Below, in pieces: positions 8,001 through 16,984 of a stretch of DNA of 40,728 nt. The stretch's first letter is position 1. Each line of letters starts with the position of its first letter. The translations under genes and the position numbers were made by a program. Where the stretch lies: contig JAZNQD010000055.1 of assembly GCA_045589955.1 (NCBI GenBank), forward strand, positions 1 to 40,728, read 5' to 3'. The notes beneath the pieces were generated by a model. It made no database searches, was not told where the DNA came from, and saw only the letters and a list, made by a program, of their open reading frames with translations. Source of the stretch: CAJGCS01 sp045589955. Its GTDB lineage: Bacteria > Bacillota_I > Bacilli_A > ML615J-28 > CAG-313.

Positions 8001-9614
8001 TAATACTTCCATGTTATTTTTCCATTTTAATTCAATTGTTAAGTTTTTAGCTAAACTTGTATCAATTGTATTATTTTCTAATAATTCACCATCAAGATAA
8101 TACCCTTCAAATGTGAATCCAACACGTGTTGCAGCAGCTAAAACGATATCTGCAGATTCAACTGTATATACTGTAGGAGCACCTTGAGGTAATGTACCAC
8201 CATTTAATGTATAAGTAATTGAGTATTCAACAACTTCCCATGTAGCATTGAATGTTAAATTGCTAGCAGGCATTGTTGCAGGAACATTAGCATCCCAACC
8301 TGTGAATGTGTAACCAATTTTAGTTGGATCTGCAGGAACAGTAATTGCAGCACCAAATTCAACATCAGTAGATCTTACAACATCATTACCATTCATAAAT
8401 GTTAATGTATATTTGTTAGCTTTCCATTGTGCAACTAATTCTAAATTACCTGTTGTACCAACTTCAACTTTTTCAACTTTTTCTTCGCCTAAATACCAAC
8501 CTAAGAATTCATGGCCTTCTTTAGAAACTGCAGGTAATTCAACTTCTTCTTCAACTGTATATACTATTGGAGCATCTTGAGCTAATGTACCACCATTTAA
8601 TGTGTAAGTGATTGTATATTCAACAATATTCCATTGTGCGTTAAATGTTAAATTACTTGCAGGCATTGTTGCAGGAACTTTAGCATCCCAACCCGCGAAT
8701 GTGTAACCAGTTTTAGTTGGATCTGCAGGAACAGTAATTGTAGCACCAAATTCAACATCAGTAGATCTTACAACATCATTACCATTCATAAATGTTAATG
8801 TATATTTGTTAGCTTTCCATACAGCGGCGAATTGCATATCTTCTGTTACTACAACTGTTGCACCAGCTTCGTATGTAGTTTCACCAAGTTTCCATCCATC
8901 AAAAGTATTACCTTCTTTTTCAGTAGTACATTCAGGTAATGTAATTTCATCACCTGCATTAACAGTTAAGCTTTGTGCATCATTACCAAATGATACAGTA
9001 TATTGATTTTGCCATTTAGCTTTTAATACTAAATCTTTCATTGTACCAACTAATACTTTAGTTAATACAACATCTTCATTACCTTCTTCAATCCAACCTA
9101 AGAAAATTTTATTTTCGTCAGTAAGAGTTGGTAAGTTAAATGTAGCTTGTCCTAATTTATATTCTTTAACAGCTTCTTCAGAAACTTCACAATCATAAGT
9201 AATTGTGTAAGTAGGAGCGATTGTTTCGCCTTTAGTTACTGTATAAGTTTTAGTTTTAGATTCGTCATTAACAGTATAAGTTAATGTAACTTTTTGTGAT
9301 TCACCAGCAACTTTGCTACGGTCAACAACCATCCAATGAGCATCTTCATCATAAGTAATTACTTCTTGGCCTTCTTGAACTGCCCAAGTAATTATATTAT
9401 CATATACGCTCTTATAAGTAACTGGGAAAGAGATAACTGCATTAGCAGGAAGAGAAGCTTCAATAGCATCTAAATCATGTTGAACTTTTGCATCAACAGT
9501 TACTTCAGTAGCTTCTTCTTCAGCATGTACAAGAGCAGGTGATACGAATAAACCTGCAACCATTGCAAATACAACTGCAATTATCATAAATATTTTTATA
9601 TATTTACTCTTCAT
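5031..9614 (-). CDS. Giant secreted surface protein with B-repeats, Cys/His modules and an OB-fold
   Basis: The 1527-residue protein has a signal peptide (cleavage after VHA near 31). Modules in order: an atrophied bacterial Ig domain (about 40-128); six InlB-type B-repeats (about 138-533), in which one 131-residue pair is duplicated; a second Ig-like domain (535-635); a beta-rich domain (632-750); Cys/His repeats of the type PTCTEAGFTTHTC (750-951, 1075-1135, 1275-1375); an OB-fold-like domain resembling those in extracellular nucleases (965-1071); a discoidin-like beta-sandwich (1141-1275); and a C-terminal beta-sandwich (1381-1527). No LPXTG signal or C-terminal membrane helix is visible, so attachment to the cell is unclear. 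It follows the endonuclease gene by 66 nt without a terminator and is last in the riboswitch operon. AAAGGA precedes the ATG. A role in binding substrate near the nuclease is inference. Confidence 0.9.
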   Translation of the reverse strand: MKSKYIKIFMIIAVVFAMVAGLFVSPALVHAEEEATEVTVDAKVQHDLDAIEASLPANAVISFPVTYKSVYDNIITWAVQEGQEVITYDEDAHWMVVDRSKVAGESQKVTLTYTVNDESKTKTYTVTKGETIAPTYTITYDCEVSEEAVKEYKLGQATFNLPTLTDENKIFLGWIEEGNEDVVLTKVLVGTMKDLVLKAKWQNQYTVSFGNDAQSLTVNAGDEITLPECTTEKEGNTFDGWKLGETTYEAGATVVVTEDMQFAAVWKANKYTLTFMNGNDVVRSTDVEFGATITVPADPTKTGYTFAGWDAKVPATMPASNLTFNAQWNIVEYTITYTLNGGTLAQDAPIVYTVEEEVELPAVSKEGHEFLGWYLGEEKVEKVEVGTTGNLELVAQWKANKYTLTFMNGNDVVRSTDVEFGAAITVPADPTKIGYTFTGWDANVPATMPASNLTFNATWEVVEYSITYTLNGGTLPQGAPTVYTVESADIVLAAATRVGFTFEGYYLDGELLENNTIDTSLAKNLTIELKWKNNMEVLVEADAEALAEQYKDVLTGELATFADQLIVLGKNGSTIEWLSDSTAVSVSNEGVVTIARPTNGNETVTLTALVSQSDETTSYTRYCTFTFEVLQMYEVKNTDSTVVVSNLEEELTLTATEITAQDVNANYQIASADYVAAYDITLSKNDQNVSTFTNGVTVKIKLPEAILTANDIIVYHINGETKEEVKNIKVEDGYVVFTATSFSPYLVVKKHVHSYTSVVTAPTCTEAGFTTHTCSCGDTYVNTPVAATGHTEVVDAAKEATCTETGLTEGKHCSVCNVTIVEQTVIPAKNHAYGEVSYTWSEDNKSVIATRTCQNDQTHVETETVKTTYQTVIEATCTTKGTGKYTAQFTNAAFTQQTKDVDLPTLEHEYTSVVTAPTCTVDGYTTYTCDCGDSYTDDIVSATGHDFVNGECACGESDPNYVPEPQEITIAEALSIIDSLADGEKTTVKYLVSGQIVEVKNTTYGNVYISDGTNQIYIYGLYNEDGTVQYNSLDVKPQLGDTITVLGVLLKYKNSNTSEITPEIEKGWIIELDVHECNKITVDGYEATCTTAGKTAGEICSICKKVITEQTDIPALGHVDINEDNSCDRCGTEIASNDDMSEKTETYLFANYPAGTQYADNEEHELDSYITITTTQAHFTTQLRLYSSSTNDAFAIIECNGLINGLAFNAGYKEDTLNVYGSNDGDEWTPIEGVSITSTSYEDYTVAGTFEYKYIKLDVAGSQQIRIASITVSFKYEECKHTELENVDGQEPTCTEVGYTAGIICSSCKEVQSGVEEIPATGHNYNSVVTDPTCTVAGYTTHTCSYCNDSYQDTVVQALGHDFDSNGECTRCDATEGEATPVLLATFALGADGSATHKDGSSDKATYTETVGDYTLNITGGSKMYPDSIDAKGNGALKFGSSSAAGKMTITVDEKVTKVVIYVAGYKANTAKLTINGTSYTVSTPSNDGNYTAIEIDTTTTKTISFATVSGGYRAMVNTIEFYGTKQ
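8032..8817 (-). repeat. 131-codon tandem duplication inside the surface-protein gene
   Basis: Two consecutive units of 393 nt (about 8425-8817 and 8032-8424) each encode a pair of B-repeats beginning NKYTLTFMNGNDVVRST. Parts are identical at DNA level, for example the 60 nt at 8368-8427 and 8761-8820. This indicates recent duplication or ongoing homogenisation. Confidence 0.8.
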
Positions 9615-9680
9615 AATTTTCCTTTCTAAATATTTTTATATATTCTTTTTTGATAAATTTCTTTTATTTTATGTTGGGTA

Positions 9681-10538
9681 TTAAGCCCATATTTTTTCCG
9701 CAAATTCTGGATAATCTATGAAAGGATTGCGGTTACCTTGTATTGTTTCTATATAATTATTTCTATTTATTTCTAATTGACTTACTGGATCTTGTTCATT
9801 CCAAAGTAGTAATAATTCTAATGATACTGCTATGCTTGTAAAACTATAAGCATCAGATTCTTCATATCTTGTCATTAAATAGAAGATAATTCTTGCTACA
9901 TCTCCTCTAAATTCATCTCCAGGATAATATGTACTAGTTGTTGTTGAAGTACCAAATATCTTGTTACCTCTACTTGAGTTTACACTAGGATTACATGGAC
10001 GAATGTGGTGTGCATCAGAATATGCAGAACTTGATGGTTTATCATTAAACCAAGATAAACTTTGTGCCCATACATGTTCTCTGTTCCAAACATTCATATC
10101 TGCTGTTTTATTAACAGATTCTCCTGTATAGAATAGAATCATATTATTTGAATTATTTGGATCCTCATCAGCTTTTTGAAGAACATCTTTTAGTTCATCA
10201 TAAGAAGTTTTATGAGTATGTGTTGAAGTAATAAGACTTCTTAATTGAAGTTTTAATGCTTCTCCTGTAACATCTTCTATTGATGAGTAATATTCCATTA
10301 ATTCTGTATCTTCATTATTTGGTTGAATTGTTACTTGATAAGTTAATTCTTCTGAATTAACACCATCAGTAATAGTAGCAAATAATGTTACTTTAATATC
10401 TTCATTTGTTTTATTAACTAAAGTATTATTAGCAAGGTTTCCAGTATGGTTTGCATCTATATCCCAAGTGATTTTACATCCATCAGGTGAAACTGTTGGA
10501 AGTTTAACTCCGCTTAAGACTTCAGTATACAAACTCAT
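9681..10538 (-). CDS. Endonuclease I family nuclease module, probably split from the upstream surface protein
   Basis: This is a non-specific DNA/RNA-degrading nuclease of the EndA/endonuclease I (His-Me finger) family. Residues about 95-285 carry the hallmarks WNREHVWAQS (151-160), SDAHHIRPCNP (174-184), GNKIFG (191-196), EFRGDVARIIFY (209-220) and, near the end, GNRNPFIDYPEF. Residues 1-75 are the rear part of an atrophied bacterial Ig domain. The ATG at 10538 falls inside that domain, has no ribosome binding site and no signal peptide. The frame is open upstream for 19 more codons, which continue the Ig domain, to a TGA that ends the upstream surface protein in the same frame. So this is probably the C-terminal part of a once-fused, or read-through, secreted protein. 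Confidence 0.88.
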   Translation of the reverse strand: MSLYTEVLSGVKLPTVSPDGCKITWDIDANHTGNLANNTLVNKTNEDIKVTLFATITDGVNSEELTYQVTIQPNNEDTELMEYYSSIEDVTGEALKLQLRSLITSTHTHKTSYDELKDVLQKADEDPNNSNNMILFYTGESVNKTADMNVWNREHVWAQSLSWFNDKPSSSAYSDAHHIRPCNPSVNSSRGNKIFGTSTTTSTYYPGDEFRGDVARIIFYLMTRYEESDAYSFTSIAVSLELLLLWNEQDPVSQLEINRNNYIETIQGNRNPFIDYPEFAEKIWA

Positions 10539-10598
10539 CTCATTATCTAAATAGATTTTACCCGCTTCTATTTCTCCCTCGGGATCAGGGGATACTCA
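10539..10598 (-). other. Single in-frame TGA joining surface protein and nuclease
   Basis: The TGA at 10596-10598 ends the 1530-residue protein. The next 19 codons run open and in the same frame into the nuclease reading frame, encoding a linker (VSPDPEGEIEAG) and the first strand of the Ig domain (KIYLDNEM). A purine-rich GAGGGAG lies at about 10568-10574, but no ATG, GTG or TTG follows at useful spacing. Possible explanations are a nonsense mutation, a sequencing error, TGA readthrough, or TGA read as Trp. Confidence 0.8.
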
Positions 10599-13500
10599 AT
10601 TTTCTTCAAAATTTACAACAATTGTCTTAATTTTAAAGTGACCACTTGTAATTGTTGAATCATTAGCTGCATAAATAACTAATGTATTTGATGTTTCATC
10701 TAAAGTTATTGTAAAAGTGCCTTGATCAAAAGAACCATTTTCAACAACTAAGTGTTCAAGAGTTAACTTTTTACCAGTTTGATATGATAATCCTTCTAAA
10801 ACTATTGATGAAATCTTATTAGAAGAAGAAATAGTCAAATTATTATTAGCATATAAACGAACTTCTTTACTTGTTAAATTATATGCTGGAGCAGTTGATC
10901 CACTTCCTTTACTGAATGTAAGTGTTACACCATTTTGTACAACCTCTGTAAGTGTTGTATTAGCTGAATATAATTCAGATAAATCAATTGTTACTGATGA
11001 TTGTTCTGGAGTTTCTGGTTCATGTCCTTGACATACATCGCCATCAGGACAATCAGCTACTGTACATTTTTGACATTCTTCACATAATACATGTTCATGT
11101 TCAGGAACTTTAGGTTCATGTCCTTGACATACATCACCATCTGGACAATCAGCTACTGTACATTTTTGACATTCCTCACATAATATATGTTCATGTGCAG
11201 GTTGTTCTGGAACAGTACCTGAAATTGCTTTATAAGTCACTGATATTGATGTTATAAAAGTCTTTGCAGTAGCATTAATTACAGAACTTGATCCTGTTAA
11301 GCTAATAGAATCACCAGATTCTTTGTTTTCAAAACTACCTTCACTATATTCTAATATAACTGAAACTAATTCATAGCCAGATTTAACAGCGAAAGTTAGT
11401 GTTGCTTGTTCACTTGAATAAATTCTCCAAGTATATTTGCCATTTGTATCATAAAATTTACCAGTGTTTGTTGTACCTGTAGCAGTAACATTAACAATAT
11501 CATTTAAATCAAATGTTAAATATTTTGTTTGTGCTACCCAAGAATTTGTTGTTGCAATTTCTTCAATTGTTTTCGTAATTGTTACTACAGATTGTTCTGG
11601 AGTTTCTGGTTCATGTCCTTGACATACATCGCCATCAGGACAATCAGCTACTGTACATTTTTGACATTCTTCACATAATACGTGTTCATGTTCAGGAACT
11701 TCTGGTTCATGTCCTTGACATACATCACCATCTGGACAATCAGCTACTGTACATTTTTGACATTCTTCACATAATACATGTTCGTGTGCAGGTTGTTCTG
11801 GAGTTGATGCTGATCCAGTTTCATATACAACAGTAATTGAATTAGCTCTACCTTGAGCTGCTAACGCTTCAATTGTGAAAGTATCTGAAGTATTTGTCAA
11901 TGTAACTGTAATAATATTTTCAACATTTGTGAATTGAAGTTCACCTAAAGAATCTGTGATTGCTGTAACATATTTTGATTCTATTCCAGTACAATCAAAT
12001 ACAACTTGTTTAATTGTTCCATCTACTTTAATTTCTAAACTAGAAGATTTATAGAATCTAGCTGGGTTAGCATAATCTCCAACATTATTTGTAGAGGCTG
12101 CTTTATTATTAGTAACAGTAATTCCGTTTTGTACCCAAACTTGATGTGAAGTATCAAATTCAGTTCTTTGAGCTTTATCTGCAAAACTAATTGTTGCATT
12201 TACTTCTTGTGTAGGTTGATCTGGATCAACAACAACAGCTTTAGGAACTAAAATTTCAAATTCTTTTGTATCTTCGTATTCACCAAGAGTTAATGTTGCA
12301 GTTAATTTAACTGTAACATCTTCTGATCCTCTTGTAACAACACCATTTGCAGAAATAACTTGTTCATTTGATGAAGTCCAAGTAATTACTGAACCATTTT
12401 TACCACTTGTAGAAAGTGTTAAGTTAGATGTTGTTTGAGTAGGTAATGTTAAGTTTTCTTTATCTAATGCTAATTTATCAGCATCTGTAACTTCCTTTGC
12501 TTCTTGTAAATATGAAGTGAATGAAGTTGCAGCATATGAAATAGCACTAACACTAAATGTATTATAAGTACCATATGTACCAATATAATAAGTTTCTTCT
12601 CCAACAATAGTAGTCATTGTATTATAAGTTTCGTTATAACTCCAAACGATTGAAGCCGAATCATCGAATGAAATATTAACATAATTACCACTTTGAACTA
12701 CGCCAATATATTTACCAGTTGATTTTACATATAAGTAATATCCGCCATCAGTTTTTTGAACATTGATGATAGCCGCTTCAACAATGTCTTCTGTAGATGC
12801 ACCGAAATTACCTGATTTTATACCAGTTGAATATAAAGTTTTACTTGTATTCTTTTGTTCTACAACAAGGTTATAATCCACATTTTCAAATGGGAATGTA
12901 TCTTGTTCTTGTTCTAATGCAGGAACGACAAATTCAAATGAAGCGTATTCAGCAGCATTATTAACGATTACTAATGCGTATACTAGAACTACTTGTTCTT
13001 CTTCAACTTGAATCATTGTAATTGCACCATTTGCATTATTAATACCAAGGGCTGTAGAAGTTGAGAACCATTGTACTTTAGCACTATTAATTGTTGTTAC
13101 AAATTCTGTTGGTAATTCATTTGTAGTGTATTTAGCTTCTAAAGCTTCTCTAGCTTTACGAGCTTTAACTAAGTCAGATTCACCAATTTCGAATGTTAAT
13201 TCAACTTCGCCTTGGAAGTTACCAATACCTGTAACTACTGCTTTGGCAGTACCTTGAGCAATGTTATTTTCATAAGTTACTGTGAAGTCTGTTCCAAGTT
13301 CTAATTTAGCATCGCCAAATTTACCACTGATTGCAGGTTCAACTGCTTCACCAGTTTCTGATTGAGCTGGAATAGATTCAAACATATTTTCTGTTAAATT
13401 TTTAGGAGTAACAGTTAATGTAGCTTTTAAAGTTTCTGTAATAGGTTCATAGTTATCAGAACCAGTGAAGATTGCTTCAATTACTTTGCTGCCAGCATCT

Positions 13501-15188
13501 GTTAAACCTTCTGTGTATTCTACCGTTACACCAAATGGTAATTTACCTTCAATTTCAATACCATGTAATGTACCATCGTATTCAACAGTTGAATCATTAA
13601 ATTCAACACTGTTTACATCAAATTTAGCTTTGTTGATTTTGAATTCAACAATTGTTGTTCCATCACCGTATACTTCATGATGATAACTTACTGTTACATA
13701 GTAAGTACCTTGATCAATTGCACCAGTGAATGTTTTGTTATTATGTTCATAATTTAATGTGATATCATTTAATACTGTATTACCATCTTTAACAACAGCT
13801 TCAAACATTTTGTTTGTACCATCGTAAGTAACACTTGTTTGTGCAGGATCAACATAGATTTCATATTGACCACTAATGATAACTAATGTACCTGCAACAT
13901 AACTAATTTCATAGTTGTTAGAAGCTAAACCACTAACTTCTACTGTGTATGTACCAGATACTGTAGTATCAGTTACATTTGGTTTATATTCTGGAGTACC
14001 TAAATCTTCTTGTTTATCTTCTCCTAATAAACCTTCAACTGTAATTGAGAATGCAGGTAAGCTTGCACCAGCATTGATTGCAGTTGGATTAACTTTAACA
14101 GTTAAAGGAGCTTTTGTTACTGATAAGTTAACTGTAATATTTTCAGGATCATTATAATCTTCAGGTTTGTTGTTTGTAAATAATACTTTTAATGCTACTG
14201 GAGTTGCTGTAACATCTTTAACACTACCTTGAACAACTGCAGTTAAACCTTCAGGAAGGTTTGGAAGTTGATATGTTTGTGCATAGCCATTATAAACAAC
14301 TGATTGATCTTTAAATAATCCTTCTAAATCATAATCTAATTTACTAACTGTTAATCCTTCGATTACTGTTGTAAATTCTCCATATTTTACAGTTACTTGG
14401 TTATGTCTACCATGTAGAACTAAACCTTCATAATTTTCTTCTAAAACAAATTCTAATTCTTCTAAAGCTAATTCTTTAGTAGTTTTGCCATCATTGTATA
14501 CTGCAACTACTTTTAATCCTTCAGGATTAAATTCTTCTAAAGCTTTATATGATAATTTTGTTGGAGCTTGTTCAACTTTGATACTTTCAATTTGAAGTGG
14601 AGCCCATTTTGCATATAATGTAATGTCACCACTTAAACCTTTAGGAAGAGCTTCTAATGCTTCACCTTCAAAGTTTTCATTTAAGTACCAACCTAAGAAT
14701 TCAACACGACCTCTAGTTGGTTCATATAATGCAACATCTGTTCCTACTTTATATTTAGCAGGGTTATTAGCATTTTGTGTACCATCATTTAATACATAAG
14801 TAATGTTATATTCATTTGTTAATGTTGTTCCTTTTAAAATTGTGATTGTAAATTCTTTTGAATCTGCATATCCACTGTTTTCAATTGTAACTGTTAAAGT
14901 AACAACTTTATCTTCATCAGTTGGACGAGTTACTTTTGCCCAACCATTATTAATTGTAATATAATTTTGATTTTCTTCTGCTTCCCATGTAATTGTAGAA
15001 TTGTAAACACTGATAGTAGGCACTGGGAAATCAATTATAGCCTTATCAGGTAAGTATATGTTTTCTAATTCTTCACTAACCATTTCTTCTGGTGTCTTTT
15101 CAGCAGCATTAACATTTAATGAGCCAAATGAAAATAAGCAAACAAAGAAGATAGCGATTAATGAAATGATAAATAATTTCTTTTTCAT
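10596..15188 (-). CDS. Giant secreted multi-Ig surface protein, N-terminal part of a probable nuclease fusion
   Basis: The protein has 1530 residues from the ATG at 15188, which is preceded by AAGGAG; the frame is open to 15278 but the signal peptide starts here (cleavage after VNA near 28). Modules in order: atrophied bacterial Ig (33-118), B-repeat (122-195), BIg_3-like domain (203-285), several MBG-like domains (285-660), Ig (672-760), an unassigned domain (766-900), Ig (902-992), and then three related beta-sandwich domains (994-1124, 1202-1324, 1399-1530). Two pairs of Cys-rich repeats (CEECQKC, ADCPDGDVCQGHE) separate these last three. There is no sorting signal. The frame continues past the TGA stop into an endonuclease I module. 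It is the second gene of the riboswitch operon. A scaffold or substrate-binding role is inference. Confidence 0.9.
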   Translation of the reverse strand: MKKKLFIISLIAIFFVCLFSFGSLNVNAAEKTPEEMVSEELENIYLPDKAIIDFPVPTISVYNSTITWEAEENQNYITINNGWAKVTRPTDEDKVVTLTVTIENSGYADSKEFTITILKGTTLTNEYNITYVLNDGTQNANNPAKYKVGTDVALYEPTRGRVEFLGWYLNENFEGEALEALPKGLSGDITLYAKWAPLQIESIKVEQAPTKLSYKALEEFNPEGLKVVAVYNDGKTTKELALEELEFVLEENYEGLVLHGRHNQVTVKYGEFTTVIEGLTVSKLDYDLEGLFKDQSVVYNGYAQTYQLPNLPEGLTAVVQGSVKDVTATPVALKVLFTNNKPEDYNDPENITVNLSVTKAPLTVKVNPTAINAGASLPAFSITVEGLLGEDKQEDLGTPEYKPNVTDTTVSGTYTVEVSGLASNNYEISYVAGTLVIISGQYEIYVDPAQTSVTYDGTNKMFEAVVKDGNTVLNDITLNYEHNNKTFTGAIDQGTYYVTVSYHHEVYGDGTTIVEFKINKAKFDVNSVEFNDSTVEYDGTLHGIEIEGKLPFGVTVEYTEGLTDAGSKVIEAIFTGSDNYEPITETLKATLTVTPKNLTENMFESIPAQSETGEAVEPAISGKFGDAKLELGTDFTVTYENNIAQGTAKAVVTGIGNFQGEVELTFEIGESDLVKARKAREALEAKYTTNELPTEFVTTINSAKVQWFSTSTALGINNANGAITMIQVEEEQVVLVYALVIVNNAAEYASFEFVVPALEQEQDTFPFENVDYNLVVEQKNTSKTLYSTGIKSGNFGASTEDIVEAAIINVQKTDGGYYLYVKSTGKYIGVVQSGNYVNISFDDSASIVWSYNETYNTMTTIVGEETYYIGTYGTYNTFSVSAISYAATSFTSYLQEAKEVTDADKLALDKENLTLPTQTTSNLTLSTSGKNGSVITWTSSNEQVISANGVVTRGSEDVTVKLTATLTLGEYEDTKEFEILVPKAVVVDPDQPTQEVNATISFADKAQRTEFDTSHQVWVQNGITVTNNKAASTNNVGDYANPARFYKSSSLEIKVDGTIKQVVFDCTGIESKYVTAITDSLGELQFTNVENIITVTLTNTSDTFTIEALAAQGRANSITVVYETGSASTPEQPAHEHVLCEECQKCTVADCPDGDVCQGHEPEVPEHEHVLCEECQKCTVADCPDGDVCQGHEPETPEQSVVTITKTIEEIATTNSWVAQTKYLTFDLNDIVNVTATGTTNTGKFYDTNGKYTWRIYSSEQATLTFAVKSGYELVSVILEYSEGSFENKESGDSISLTGSSSVINATAKTFITSISVTYKAISGTVPEQPAHEHILCEECQKCTVADCPDGDVCQGHEPKVPEHEHVLCEECQKCTVADCPDGDVCQGHEPETPEQSSVTIDLSELYSANTTLTEVVQNGVTLTFSKGSGSTAPAYNLTSKEVRLYANNNLTISSSNKISSIVLEGLSYQTGKKLTLEHLVVENGSFDQGTFTITLDETSNTLVIYAANDSTITSGHFKIKTIVVNFEEN
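10999..11802 (-). repeat. Two 213-bp near-identical copies encoding paired Cys-rich repeats
   Basis: The stretches 10999-11211 and 11590-11802 differ at only a few positions. Each encodes two tandem Cys/His-rich repeats of the type HVLCEECQKCTVADCPDG. They flank one beta-sandwich domain, so recombination between them could add or remove that domain. Confidence 0.9.
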
Positions 15189-15274
15189 AATTTTCTCCTT
15201 GATTTTTAAATTTAATTTAGATTGTATATATTTTTTAGATTGAAATTCTTTGTGTTCTTTTACATCAACTATTC

Positions 15275-16834
15275 TCATAACCTTGTAAGTTGAATACCTC
15301 CACTAGTATCAATAACGATATTAAGTGTGATAGTGACATATTCGGCAGTATCACCATACATCATAATACCAATTACCTCTACTGCATAAGTACCTGGGCT
15401 TCCGATGATTGTGATATTACCACTACCATCGACCATTAAGGCACTCGATAATGACATCCACATAATGTCTGTACCTATGTCAGTCTTAATGTCGAGTTTA
15501 TTGCCTTTTAGCAATGACTGATCATTTTCGACTTTCATTCGGTCATCCTTTATGCGTCTTAGTTGTTCTTCGTAAGAGATTGTTTCGACTCTTACCATTA
15601 GTTCAACTTGTTCGTAAGTTGGATCATTTGGTACGAATATCATTGGATATTCATAAATACCAACATCTAAGACTTGGTAAGGATCTTTCCATTTGAAGAT
15701 ACCTTCTATATCAGTCTTACCACCTACGAAACCAACGTCATCTAAGATATGTCCTTCAAATCCTACATCGGCTATCGGATTTTCCTCTATAATCGGTTCG
15801 TTTTGTAAAATATTTAAAGTAGCTTTTGTACTTACACTTAAGTAGTTCTTAGATTCTTTAATACTAATATCTACTACATAACTACCCACATCTGTGTGAA
15901 TGTTATTTGTAAAGACAATTAAGCCATCACTATTTGTTTCAACATCTAAGATATCAAAGCCATGAGGGCTACCATCATAGTAGATGTATTTATCTACTAC
16001 TGAAATAATCGGTTTAGCCTTATCGACTTCAAATGATATTTCGATTGGTTCAATATAATAATCGCTTCCTAGGTATTCTAGTTTAGCTTTATATGAACCA
16101 GCATCGATTACTCTATCTATTTCATTTTCAGAGTTATCATAATATCTTAATAATATATCGTCTATATCTTTTTCATTACCTTCAAAGTCTTTTACAATAT
16201 AATCAAGTTTGTGTGGACTTGAATCATAAATGTATTTGTTATCTTTGATAAATTCAAGATATAATATTTCTAAATATTCGACACGTATTTCAATGTCATC
16301 ATTTATATTCTCAATGAGATAATTTCCATTATCATTAATTTCTATCAACTGATTGTTTGCTAGTACAGTCATTTGATATTGTTCAGGATTAACGTTTTGA
16401 TTAATTTTAATTTGAACATTGCTTCCTGAAATAATTGGGCCATCATAAATAACTTCATAAGTGAATGTTTCATCTTCAATAACGTTTATTTCATATTGAT
16501 CATAGAATCTTAAGAAATAAACATTCGTATCACTTGATAATAAACTAAAAGTAACTGATCTTAATCTATCTTTATCATAAGACCATTCATACTTGAAGAC
16601 TTCTTCGCCATCTAAACATTCATTAGCAATTTCTTGTAATCTTTCATCACTTATCACAGTTCCAACTTCTAACTCTTCTGTTGCGACTAAATCATCTTGG
16701 TCATAGAAGTTGATTGAGTAAGTTTCTGGAAGTGGTTTGGTGTATGTCGTAAGTAAACATGTTAGTAAAATGAAAATAACGACAAGCGAAATCCCAAACC
16801 CGAAGCCTAATCTTTCATCTAGCTTTTTCTTCAT
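15275..16834 (-). CDS. Membrane-anchored surface protein with MBG- and Ig-like domains
   Basis: This 519-residue protein has a short basic N-terminus and one membrane helix (about 11-31) acting as signal anchor, so the rest should be outside the cell. It contains at least two MBG-like domains (around 195-345; recurring YDSSPHKLDY and YYDGSPHGFDI) and a C-terminal atrophied Ig domain (about 430-515). It is the first gene behind the purine riboswitch and terminator; the ATG at 16834 has a strong AAAGGAGGT. It ends in TGA, one of only two such stops in the window; two codons later the frame meets a TAG. A role in anchoring or organising the following secreted proteins is plausible but unproven. 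Confidence 0.85.
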   Translation of the reverse strand: MKKKLDERLGFGFGISLVVIFILLTCLLTTYTKPLPETYSINFYDQDDLVATEELEVGTVISDERLQEIANECLDGEEVFKYEWSYDKDRLRSVTFSLLSSDTNVYFLRFYDQYEINVIEDETFTYEVIYDGPIISGSNVQIKINQNVNPEQYQMTVLANNQLIEINDNGNYLIENINDDIEIRVEYLEILYLEFIKDNKYIYDSSPHKLDYIVKDFEGNEKDIDDILLRYYDNSENEIDRVIDAGSYKAKLEYLGSDYYIEPIEISFEVDKAKPIISVVDKYIYYDGSPHGFDILDVETNSDGLIVFTNNIHTDVGSYVVDISIKESKNYLSVSTKATLNILQNEPIIEENPIADVGFEGHILDDVGFVGGKTDIEGIFKWKDPYQVLDVGIYEYPMIFVPNDPTYEQVELMVRVETISYEEQLRRIKDDRMKVENDQSLLKGNKLDIKTDIGTDIMWMSLSSALMVDGSGNITIIGSPGTYAVEVIGIMMYGDTAEYVTITLNIVIDTSGGIQLTRL

Positions 16835-16867
16835 GGATTTTACCTCCTTTCTTTGAAAATATAAAAA

Positions 16868-16921
16868 AGTGCTAGTTATCCATATCTAATTATTATTAAT
16901 TAAACATAAATAACTAACACT
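16868..16921 (-). terminator. Intrinsic terminator of the riboswitch expression platform
   Basis: On the minus strand, 16910-16921 pairs with 16868-16879 in a 12-bp stem (one G-U pair), followed by six U residues. It lies 63 nt after the aptamer and 34 nt before the first surface-protein gene, so it can switch the operon by attenuation. The upstream AACATU-like segment around 16975-16980 could pair with the 5' arm as a weak antiterminator, but I cannot settle the switching direction. Confidence 0.85.
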
Positions 16922-16984
16922 TCACCTCTTTTCTTTTTATAACAAATATCATAAAAAATAACTGCTAGGCAATTAATGTTAATT

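Noticed and set aside
10539..10598. Selenocysteine insertion at the in-frame TGA
   Set aside because: No convincing SECIS-type hairpin at the right distance was found; the GC-richer stretch after the TGA gives only short competing stems, and the protein family has no known selenocysteine.
11579..11836. 85-codon plus-strand frame with repeated units
   Set aside because: It is the antisense shadow of the Cys-rich repeats in the surface protein, with no ribosome binding site; its repetitive look comes from the coding repeats.
15189..15278. 30-codon N-terminal extension of the 1530-residue surface protein
   Set aside because: The ATG at 15188 has AAGGAG at good spacing and directly starts a signal peptide; the extension is polar and would bury it.
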